This document shows, in pieces, positions 41,528-49,728 of a stretch of 64,000 nucleotides of DNA; the first letter of the stretch is position 1; each line of letters starts with the position of its first letter. The notes under the pieces were generated by a model. It was not told the origin of the DNA and made no database searches. It saw only the letters and a program-made list of their open reading frames with translations. Origin of the DNA: an uncultured Bacilli bacterium (GTDB taxonomy: Bacteria > Bacillota_I > Bacilli_A > RF39 > UBA660); contig CAKOHR010000001.1 of the NCBI GenBank assembly GCA_934085825.1, forward strand, positions 186,001 to 250,000. Direction: 5' to 3'. Both the position numbers and the translations under genes were made by a program.

Positions 41528-43690
41528 ATGAAGAAAGTTTTTAAATTAGATTTTGATGGAAGAGAACTTGTAGTAGAAGCTGGAGAACTAGCTAAACAAA
41601 CAAATGGAGCAGTTTTAGTTAGATATGGAGATACAGCAGTATTATCTGTTTGTGTAATGGGAAAAACACCAGTTTCACAAGATTTCTTTCCACTTCAAGT
41701 TTTATATCAAGAAAGATTATATTCAGTAGGTAAAATTCCTGGTGGATTTATTAAAAGAGAAGGAAGACCTAGTGATGCTGCAACACTTGCGGCAAGACTT
41801 ATTGATAGACCAATTAGACCAATGTTTGATGAAAATTTGAGAAATGAAATACAAGTTATTAATACAGTTTTATCTGTTGATCAAGATAATTCACCAGAAA
41901 TGACTGCACTTTTTGGCTCATCTTTATGTCTAGGTATATCAAATATTCCATTTGATGGACCTGTTGCTGGTGTTATTGTTGGTTTAATTGATGGTAAATT
42001 TGTTATTAATCCAACAGCTGAGCAAAATGAAGTAAGTGCTCTACATTTAACAGTTGCTGGTACTAAAGATGCAATTTGTATGGTTGAAGCTGGTTCTAAA
42101 GAAGTTAGTGAAGAATTAATGCTTGATGCTTTAATGTTTGCTCATGAAAATATTAAAAAGTTATGTGAATTTGAACAAAGTATTATTGATGAAATAGGTG
42201 TTCCAAAGGTAGAACTTCCTAAAGCTGAAATTGATAGCGAAATTGAAAGTGCAGTTAGAAAGTTTGCAACTAGTGATATGCTAGCAGCTATTCAAATTAA
42301 AGATAAGTTAGAAAAATATGCTAAAATAGATGAAGTTAAAGAAAATACAATGGCTCACTTTGAAGAAATTTATGCTGAAGATGAAGATAAAAATAATAAA
42401 ATGGCAAACGTTGCTAAAGTACTTCATTTAATCGAAGGTGGAGAAGTTCGTCGCCTTATTACTGATGAACATATTAGACCAGATGGCAGAAAGATGGATG
42501 AAATTAGACCACTTTATGCTGGTGTTGATTTACTTGCAAGAACTCATGGTTCAGCACTTTTCTCAAGAGGAGAAACTCAAGTACTTGCAACAACTACACT
42601 AGGTGCATTGGGTGAACATCAAATACTTGATGGACTTGGAATTGAAGATACAAAAAGATTTATGCTTCATTATAACTTCCCACAATTCTCAGTAGGTGAA
42701 GTTGGAAGATATGGATCTCCAGGAAGAAGAGAAATTGGCCATGGGGCTTTAGGTGAAAGGGCACTTGCTCAAGTTATTCCATCTGAAGAAGAATTCCCAT
42801 ACACAATTCGTGTTGTTAGTGAAGTTTTAGAAAGTAATGGTTCATCTAGTCAAGCAACAATATGTTCTGGGTGCCTAAGTTTAATGGCTGCAGGTGTTCC
42901 AATTAAAGCTCCGGTTGCAGGTATTGCTATGGGCCTTATTACTAGTCCAGATGGAAGCAAATACACAATTCTTACTGATATTCAAGGCCTTGAAGATCAT
43001 ATGGGAGATATGGACTTTAAAGTTGCTGGTACTCGCAAAGGTATTACAGCCCTTCAAATGGATATTAAAATTAAAGGTGTAACAAAAGAAATTCTTGGTG
43101 AAGCTCTAGCTCAAGCTAAAAAAGCTCGTATGGAAATTTTAGATGTAATGGAAACTGCAATTCCTGAACCACGCAAAGAAGTAAGCAAGTATGCACCTAA
43201 GATAGAAACATTTAATGTTGATCCAGAAAAAATTAGAGATATCATTGGTAAAGGTGGAGAAATGATTACGAAAATTATTCTTGAAGCTTCGAATGTTGCA
43301 ACAGTTAATGATAAAGATGCTGTTAAAGTCGATCTTGAAGATGATGGAAGAGTAATAATTTACCATACTGATAAAGATATAATTGCTAAAACTAAACAAA
43401 TGATACTTGACGTTATTCGTGAAGTTGAAGAAGGGAAAGTATATACTGGTAAAGTTACAAAAGTTGAAGACTTTGGTTGTTTCGTAGAACTTTGGCCAGG
43501 ATGCGAAGGTTTAGTACATGTATCTCAACTTGCTTGGGAAAGAGTAGAAAAACCAAAAGATGTTGTATCTGTTGGTGATGAAATTATGGTTAAATCACTA
43601 GGATATGATAATCGTGGAAGATTAAATTTATCTCGTAAAGAATGTTTACCTAAACCAGAAAAAAAAGAAAATCCTAAAAATAAAGATTAA
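41528..43690 (+). CDS. pnp: Polyribonucleotide nucleotidyltransferase (PNPase)
   Basis: PNPase degrades RNA from the 3' end with phosphate. The 720-residue protein has two RNase PH domains (first: GRPSDAATLAARLIDRPIRP; second: RTHGSALFSRGETQVLATTTLG), the KH domain with IIGKGGEMI and the S1 domain (VYTGKVTKVEDFGCFVELW). The start at 41528 is chosen because AGAAAGGA overlaps the earlier ATG at 41522. A strong terminator follows. Confidence 0.97.
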   Translation: MKKVFKLDFDGRELVVEAGELAKQTNGAVLVRYGDTAVLSVCVMGKTPVSQDFFPLQVLYQERLYSVGKIPGGFIKREGRPSDAATLAARLIDRPIRPMFDENLRNEIQVINTVLSVDQDNSPEMTALFGSSLCLGISNIPFDGPVAGVIVGLIDGKFVINPTAEQNEVSALHLTVAGTKDAICMVEAGSKEVSEELMLDALMFAHENIKKLCEFEQSIIDEIGVPKVELPKAEIDSEIESAVRKFATSDMLAAIQIKDKLEKYAKIDEVKENTMAHFEEIYAEDEDKNNKMANVAKVLHLIEGGEVRRLITDEHIRPDGRKMDEIRPLYAGVDLLARTHGSALFSRGETQVLATTTLGALGEHQILDGLGIEDTKRFMLHYNFPQFSVGEVGRYGSPGRREIGHGALGERALAQVIPSEEEFPYTIRVVSEVLESNGSSSQATICSGCLSLMAAGVPIKAPVAGIAMGLITSPDGSKYTILTDIQGLEDHMGDMDFKVAGTRKGITALQMDIKIKGVTKEILGEALAQAKKARMEILDVMETAIPEPRKEVSKYAPKIETFNVDPEKIRDIIGKGGEMITKIILEASNVATVNDKDAVKVDLEDDGRVIIYHTDKDIIAKTKQMILDVIREVEEGKVYTGKVTKVEDFGCFVELWPGCEGLVHVSQLAWERVEKPKDVVSVGDEIMVKSLGYDNRGRLNLSRKECLPKPEKKENPKNKD

Positions 43691-43700
43691 TTTTAAACTC

Positions 43701-43728
43701 AAAACGAGCCTCCATGTAGGCTCGTTTT
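43701..43728. terminator. Terminator after pnp
   Basis: A perfect 11-bp stem AAAACGAGCCT / AGGCTCGTTTT with a 6-base loop; its T run serves pnp and its A run the convergent fic remnant. Confidence 0.88.
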
Positions 43729-44705
43729 ATATTTTGTAATATTTTTGATTTTTGCTTGTTGATTTATCAGGAATAGTTAACTTTATTAGTTCTTGTTTAA
43801 TCGCGGGATCTAAATATACGTTTCTTAAAGTTTCTTTTGATTTAATATTTAATTTTTCCATTTTTTTTTTAGCAGATAATGGAATATTAACTTCCATCAC
43901 ATCTAATAATTTTTTGATGTTAATTTCTTCATTTGTAAGTGGAAGTGGTGAAGTAGTAATTAATTCTTCTAAAGTATGATCGATCATTTTTAACATGAAA
44001 CTAATAAACTGATTTGAGTTTCCTTCATTATTACAATCTGCAATTGCTTTATAATATTTATTTTGATATTTATGAATTTTTGACTCAATTGGAATGTATT
44101 TAAATATACCTTTCCAATTATATAAAATGGCATTTTGCCATAGTCTTGCCATACGTCCATTACCATCTGAAAAGGGATGTATAAATACAAATTCATAATG
44201 AAAAATGCTTGATAATATTAATGGATGAATAGTATCTTTGCTCTTGTTTAACCATTCAAATAAATTATTCATATCTTTTGGAGGACAAATGAAAATGCAA
44301 TTGTCACCATCAAATACTCCTTCTGGTCTAGTTCTAAGTTCGTCAGATTGCTCTATAGTTAAAAATGTCATTATATCATGTACTTTTTTTTAGTCTTCAA
44401 TGGAATACGGATTAATTTTAGTTAACATTTCATATGCTTGGTAAGCATTTTTTACTTCTTGTATGTCTTTTTGCTTTCCAATTACAACTTTCCCATAAAT
44501 AACATCTTTTACTTGATTTAAACTAAGCTTGTTATTTTCGATAGCTAAAGAACTATATATTGAATTAATTCTAGTTTGTTTCCTTAAATAAGGATTTTTA
44601 TCAAATGCGTTATAATTATCAAGCTTACCTATTTTTTTCCATAATAGTTGATATTTTTTCTAACATATCATTCGTTAATTCAAATGGTGGTACATAATTT
44701 TCCAT
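43727..44705 (-). pseudogene. Broken Fic-domain protein gene
   Basis: Fic proteins transfer AMP or similar groups to target proteins. From ATG 44705 (site GAGGTGA) the frame MENYVPPFELTNDM breaks near 44640 by a one-base shift. It then continues with KKIGKLDNYNAFDKNPYLRK, IYSSLAIENNKLSLNQVKDV (containing the N-terminal Ser/Thr-Ile-Glu-Asn type motif of Fic/DOC regulators) to a TAA near 44393, where Leu (TTA) is expected in ED-L-KKVHDIM. The rest (43727-44371) is open and carries the catalytic motif HPFSDGNGRMAR and a C-terminal winged-helix-like part. So one frameshift and one stop inactivate a Fic protein of about 325 residues. Confidence 0.85.
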
Positions 44706-45007
44706 TTATTTCACCTCAATTATTATATATAATATCTTTTTTTAATTGAAAAACAATACATCGTGCTTAAATCTTATTTAAATCAACTACTTTGTTAATG
44801 AAAAAAAGCATTAAATTCATACTTTCAGACTGTTGATAAATAATTTTTAATAGTAAATTTAGATGATACCGCAATATATATTTTTTAAATTGTTATTATT
44901 TACAATTTTTTCTTCTAGTTAATTTTTTATAACTTTCAAATGTTTTTTCTTCCTTATAGTGAAACACATTACAAAATATTATAAAGTGCATGGGTTATTA
45001 TTTTATT
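44706..45007. other. AT-rich intergenic stretch
   Basis: About 300 bases without ORF, convincing promoter or repeat; nothing recognisable. Confidence 0.4.
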
Positions 45008-46360
45008 TTATATAAATTTTGTCAAATTCTTAAGTTCTTTGATAAAGATAGATTTTTTTAAGAAAGGAACTAATATAAATACTTTATTTTTTGTTCTAGT
45101 TAAAGCTACATAAAATAATCTTCTTTCTTCGGCATAAAGATATGATTTATCAGATGGATGTAGTTCTTCAAGCAAGTTTGAGTTTGTTATTTTATTTGGA
45201 AAACCATATATATCATCTGTCATGTTAATTAAAATAACATTGTCACTTTCTAATCCTTTTGATGAATGCACACTCATATACTCTGGTATGTTTTTGCTAC
45301 TAAATTTATTTATATCAAAATTATTTCTTCCTAGAACTAAAAGTGTTCCTTGTGTTCTTACTTTATTATAAATTTTATTAAATGTTTTTTTAGAATTTAA
45401 ATAATAAATAAATTTTATTGGTTTATTAATATGCTTATTACTAAGTAATTCTTTTTCTATTTGGCTTTTATTTTTCATTACAAATTTAGAACTTATATTT
45501 ATTAACTCCTCGCTATTACGATATGTATATTTTAGTTTTAAAATAACTGAATTAGGTATTAATTTAGTAAAATTTAAAAAAATATTTAGATTACAACCTG
45601 AAAAATGATATATAGACTGATAATCATCTCCGACACAAAAGAGGGTAGCGCCACTTATATTCCTTATTTTATTTATTAAGTTAAACCTAATATTTGATGT
45701 ATCTTGAAATTCATCTACAATAATGTATTTGTATTTAGTGGGTTTATTTAAAACTTCAGTGGCTTTAATTATTAAATCATCAAAATCAAAAGAATTACTA
45801 GATGTTAAATCATTTTCATACAAACACTTGATAATATATGTGTATTTACTTAGAAAGGAATCAGTTTTAAATAACTTTTTAAAATCTTCTTTTGTTTTAT
45901 TATTAGTTTTAAATAATTTAATTAAATTAATAATTAATTTTTTTAATTCCTTATAATCATAGCTATTTAAGAAATCTTTATAACTATATTTTCTAAAGTA
46001 TTTAAGTATTTCATTAATGTATTCATTATTTTGTAAACTATTGAAAAATTCGTCAGTTACAAAATCTAAATATGAGTCACTAACTAATTTATAATTTATA
46101 TGATATTCATCTAAAATGTTCATTGCCAGTTTATGGAAAGTCATAATATTTAAATTATAATTTATTCTTTTATGAAGATCATTTACACTTTTATTTGTAA
46201 AAGAAATTACTAAAATTTCATTTTCTTTTAATTCTTTATCTTCGATTAAATATTTGATTTTTTCCGTAATAGTGTAAGTTTTTCCCGCACCTGCACCAGC
46301 AATTAATAATAGATTTTGATGACATTTTATAGCTTCAAGTTGATATTTATCGGGTTTCAT
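45008..46360 (-). CDS. Short UvrD/PcrA-type superfamily 1 DNA helicase
   Basis: A 450-residue 3'-5' helicase. Motif I is LIAGAGAGKTYT (about residues 19-30), motif Ia VISFTNKSVNDL, motif II IIVDEFQDTSN, motif III FCVGDDYQSIYHFSG, motif IV TYRNSEELI, motif V VHSSKGLESDNVI and motif VI LFYVALTRTKNKV are all present. So both RecA-like domains are complete but the 1B and 2B insertions are much reduced (PcrA has about 720 residues). It resembles helicase-IV-like or RNA-repair-associated short UvrD proteins. It is monocistronic; the function is unknown beyond DNA unwinding. Confidence 0.85.
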   Translation of the reverse strand: MKPDKYQLEAIKCHQNLLLIAGAGAGKTYTITEKIKYLIEDKELKENEILVISFTNKSVNDLHKRINYNLNIMTFHKLAMNILDEYHINYKLVSDSYLDFVTDEFFNSLQNNEYINEILKYFRKYSYKDFLNSYDYKELKKLIINLIKLFKTNNKTKEDFKKLFKTDSFLSKYTYIIKCLYENDLTSSNSFDFDDLIIKATEVLNKPTKYKYIIVDEFQDTSNIRFNLINKIRNISGATLFCVGDDYQSIYHFSGCNLNIFLNFTKLIPNSVILKLKYTYRNSEELINISSKFVMKNKSQIEKELLSNKHINKPIKFIYYLNSKKTFNKIYNKVRTQGTLLVLGRNNFDINKFSSKNIPEYMSVHSSKGLESDNVILINMTDDIYGFPNKITNSNLLEELHPSDKSYLYAEERRLFYVALTRTKNKVFILVPFLKKSIFIKELKNLTKFI

Positions 46361-46445
46361 AAATTTTTAGTCTCTTTGGTAAAATAATTTTATCATATTG
46401 CAAAACTTAAGTCTATACTTTATAATTATTTACGAGGTAAAGATT

Positions 46446-47588
46446 ATGAAGTATGAAACAATATTAGAAATTGACTTAAAAAAATTAAAGAATAATATCA
46501 ATAAATTAGTTAAAAGCTATGATGATTATAAGTATAAAATGGTTGATTTAAAAGATAATGCTCATGGAATGGGATTTGATATAGTTAATACTATGGTGCA
46601 CTATGGAATCAATTATTGTTTAGTTGGTTCTATTAAAGAAGCCTTAGCTATACGTAAACTTAATAAAAATGTAGGTATATTAGTTAACTATTATGTTACT
46701 TTAGATGAAATTTATGATTGTATTAATAATAATTTAACTGTAACTATATATAATAGAGAATATATAGATTTATTATGTGATCTTGAGTTAAAAGATGATT
46801 TGTATGTTGAAGTTCTTATAGATAATGGTTCAAATTTACAAGGAGTAAATAATCAAACAGATTTAAAATATATAATTAATAAAATAAAGGAGAGTAAACA
46901 TATTAAATTATTGGGATTATATACTGATTTAACTTCTTTTGGGATTGAAGATACTTACTATTATGAACAAGTAAATAATTTTTATAAAATAATTAAGTCT
47001 TATGTAGATAGTGACTTAATTATTCATCTTAATGAACCTATTATGTATCATACTAAGCTTAAATATATTAATGGAATTAGATTTGATTTGTCTGTTTTAG
47101 GTATTGAAGAAAATGTTGAGGATGATATATTTACCAAAGGAAGAATTAAAAAAATAGAGAAAAAATATGGAACTTTAGAATTTCCTAATATAGATTTAGA
47201 ATTAATATTTAATATTACTAGTGAAGTGATGGAAGTTAGAAAGGTAACTAAAGGGACTTTAGTAGGACGTTGTTTTGTTACTAAAGAAGATATGTTTGTT
47301 GGGGTTATACCAATTGGTCATAAAGATGGTATAACTAAATCTATTAAATATGTGGGAATAGATAAATATAAAAGAGAAATTCTTTCTGATGATATTGATA
47401 AACTTTATGTTAAAATAGATGAAAATGTTTTCGTTAAAGATAGAGTATATATTTTAAATGAAGAAAGGGATATTTATGATTTTTTAACAAATTTACATAC
47501 AAATAGATATTATTTAATGAGTATTCTAAATAGGAATTTAACTAAAAGATTGATTAATGAAGAAAAAAACAATGATAGTTTGTTATAG
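46446..47588 (+). CDS. Alanine-racemase-like protein lacking the catalytic tyrosine
   Basis: A fold-type III PLP protein of 380 residues. The N domain keeps the alanine racemase layout ILEIDLKKLKNNINKL and the PLP-lysine Lys36, but the motif KANAYGHG has become KDNAHGMG. In the C domain the catalytic tyrosine of the VGYG motif is Arg275 (TLVGRCFVTKED), and PIGYADG has become PIGHKDG; the CMDQ motif is also not kept. Length and order of domains are otherwise normal. The start at 46446 has GAGGTAAAG upstream. It may have changed activity or a non-racemase role; a second, normal alr may exist elsewhere. Confidence 0.7.
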   Translation: MKYETILEIDLKKLKNNINKLVKSYDDYKYKMVDLKDNAHGMGFDIVNTMVHYGINYCLVGSIKEALAIRKLNKNVGILVNYYVTLDEIYDCINNNLTVTIYNREYIDLLCDLELKDDLYVEVLIDNGSNLQGVNNQTDLKYIINKIKESKHIKLLGLYTDLTSFGIEDTYYYEQVNNFYKIIKSYVDSDLIIHLNEPIMYHTKLKYINGIRFDLSVLGIEENVEDDIFTKGRIKKIEKKYGTLEFPNIDLELIFNITSEVMEVRKVTKGTLVGRCFVTKEDMFVGVIPIGHKDGITKSIKYVGIDKYKREILSDDIDKLYVKIDENVFVKDRVYILNEERDIYDFLTNLHTNRYYLMSILNRNLTKRLINEEKNNDSLL

Positions 47589-47759
47589 CTTGCCATTATA
47601 AAAAATTATGTTCAATCGATGTTATGCGTAAGTAATGGTGGTGGAATTTTATTAAATGAAAATAGTTTAGATTTATAAGTTGTTACATTAATATTTTGTA
47701 ATAGCTTTTTTAAATAAATAATAATTTGCTTTAAAATAGGCAAAAATACTTAATTTAAG
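47589..47759. other. Intergenic stretch with a weak hairpin
   Basis: Between the racemase-like gene and the parE promoter there is a weak hairpin TTACA / TGTAA followed by a T run (about 47682-47712), a possible terminator, and a 19-codon fragment (MLCVSNGGGILLNENSLDL) of unknown origin. Confidence 0.3.
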
Positions 47760-47789
47760 TTGATTTTTTTTAGCATTTGTTGTTATAAT
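47760..47789 (+). promoter_or_regulatory. Promoter of parE-parC
   Basis: TTGATT (47760-47765) and TATAAT (47784-47789) are 18 bases apart, 21 bases before the start codon. Confidence 0.65.
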
Positions 47790-47810
47790 GTTCAAGGAGT
47801 GATAGAGAGT

Positions 47811-49718
47811 ATGGCAGAATATAATGAATCATCGATAAAAATATTAGAAGGCTTAGAAGCAGTTAGAAAAAGACCTGGGATGTATATTGGTTCAACAGAT
47901 AAAAGAGGTATGCATCATTTAGTATGGGAAATTGTAGATAATGCCATAGATGAAGTTATAAATGGATATGGTAATTATATTAAAGTAATTATCAATAAAG
48001 ATAAAAGTATAACAGTTGCAGATAATGGACGTGGAGTACCAATTGGAATGCATGCATCAGGTAAAAGTACACCAGAAGTTATTTATACAATACTTCATGC
48101 TGGTGGTAAGTTTAGTGAAGCTGGTTATAAAGTTTCTGGAGGGCTTCATGGTGTTGGTGCTAGTGTTGTTAATGCCTTGTCTAAAGAGATGCAAGTAGTC
48201 ATTTATCGTGACGGACTTATTTCATCAATTGAATTTGAAAATGGCGGACATGTTAAAACCCCACTTCATACAGTGGGTAAAAGTTCTAAAACAGGTACAA
48301 TCGTTAGGTTTTTGCCAGATTCAGAAATATTTAAAAATTGTAATTTTTCATATACAACAATTTGTGAAAGAATGCAAGAGTCAGCTTTTTTACTAAGTGG
48401 TCTTACTATTGAAGTTATTGATGAAGAAGATGGACATCAAGCTAAATTTCATTATGATAATGGTTTAACTAGTTTCATTGAGTATATGAATGAAGGCAAA
48501 AATACTTTACATAAAGTAATTAATTTTGGCAATACAAAAAATAAAATTGAAGTAGATATTGCAATGCAATATACTGATACTTATAATGAAAATATCTTAT
48601 CATTTGTAAATAATGTTAAAACAAGTGATGGAGGAACTCATGAAGTTGGCTTTAAAACTGGTATTACCAAAGCTTTTAATGATTATGCTAAAAATAATAA
48701 TATTTTTAAAGCTAAAGATAGTTCTTTAGATGGAAGTGACGTTCGTGAAGGATTATCCGCAGTTATTAGTTTGAAAGTTCCTGAAGAATTACTGCAATTT
48801 GAGGGTCAAACTAAAGGTAAACTTGGAACGCCAGAAGCAAGAAGTGTAACAGAAAGTATTACTTATGAGTCTTTAAAGTTTTTTCTTGAAGAAAATAAAG
48901 AAGTTGCATCAACAATTCTAGAAAAAGCTATGAAGAGTAAAGTAGCTCGTGAAGCAGCAAGAAAAGCTAGAGAAGATGCTAGAAATGGTAAAAATAAAAA
49001 TAAAATTGAAAAGAATTTATCAATGAAGCTTGCTCCAGCACAAAGCAAAAATCCAAAGATAAATGAATTATTTATCGTCGAAGGAGATAGTGCTGGTGGT
49101 TCGGCTAAGGGCGGAAGAGATAGAAAATTCCAAGCAATACTTCCACTTCGTGGTAAAGTAATAAATAGTGAAAAAGCATCTTTAAATGATTTAATTAAAA
49201 ATGAAGAGATAAATACATTAATTCATACAATTGGGGCAGGTATTGGTCAAGACTTTGATGCGGCAGAATCTAATTATGATAAAGTAATAATCATGACCGA
49301 TGCCGATGTTGATGGTGCTCACATTCAAATTCTTTTACTTACATTCTTTTATAGATATATGCGTGGTTTAATTGAACAAGGAAAATTATTTATTGCTATG
49401 CCACCACTTTATAAGCTTGATTATGGAAAGAAAAAGTTTTATGCTTATACTGATGATGAACTTAATGAAATAAAACTTAATAATACGGGAAAATATAGTA
49501 TTCAAAGATATAAAGGGTTAGGGGAAATGAATCCAGATCAACTTTGGGAAACAACAATGGACCCTGAAACAAGAAGTTTGATTAGAGTTAAAATAACTGA
49601 TGCTGCACTTGCAGAAAGACGAGTTCAAGTTTTAATGGGGGATAAAGTAGAACCTCGTAAAGAATGGATTAATGAAAATGTTGAATTTACTCTAGAAGAT
49701 AATTATAGGGCAGAATAA
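47811..49718 (+). CDS. parE: DNA topoisomerase IV subunit B
   Basis: The ATPase subunit of the decatenating topoisomerase IV, 635 residues. GHKL ATPase motifs: EIVDNAIDEV, VADNGRGVPIGMH, and GGLHGVGASVVNALS; the TOPRIM domain has VEGDSAGGSAKGGRD and DADVDGAHI. ParE rather than GyrB is indicated by the start of the GHKL domain (GSTDKRGMHHLVWEIVDNAIDE), by TPEVIYTILHAGGKF and by the immediate parC downstream (10 bases). Ribosome binding site AAGGAG. Confidence 0.93.
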   Translation: MAEYNESSIKILEGLEAVRKRPGMYIGSTDKRGMHHLVWEIVDNAIDEVINGYGNYIKVIINKDKSITVADNGRGVPIGMHASGKSTPEVIYTILHAGGKFSEAGYKVSGGLHGVGASVVNALSKEMQVVIYRDGLISSIEFENGGHVKTPLHTVGKSSKTGTIVRFLPDSEIFKNCNFSYTTICERMQESAFLLSGLTIEVIDEEDGHQAKFHYDNGLTSFIEYMNEGKNTLHKVINFGNTKNKIEVDIAMQYTDTYNENILSFVNNVKTSDGGTHEVGFKTGITKAFNDYAKNNNIFKAKDSSLDGSDVREGLSAVISLKVPEELLQFEGQTKGKLGTPEARSVTESITYESLKFFLEENKEVASTILEKAMKSKVAREAARKAREDARNGKNKNKIEKNLSMKLAPAQSKNPKINELFIVEGDSAGGSAKGGRDRKFQAILPLRGKVINSEKASLNDLIKNEEINTLIHTIGAGIGQDFDAAESNYDKVIIMTDADVDGAHIQILLLTFFYRYMRGLIEQGKLFIAMPPLYKLDYGKKKFYAYTDDELNEIKLNNTGKYSIQRYKGLGEMNPDQLWETTMDPETRSLIRVKITDAALAERRVQVLMGDKVEPRKEWINENVEFTLEDNYRAE

Positions 49719-49728
49719 GGAGGTTTAA

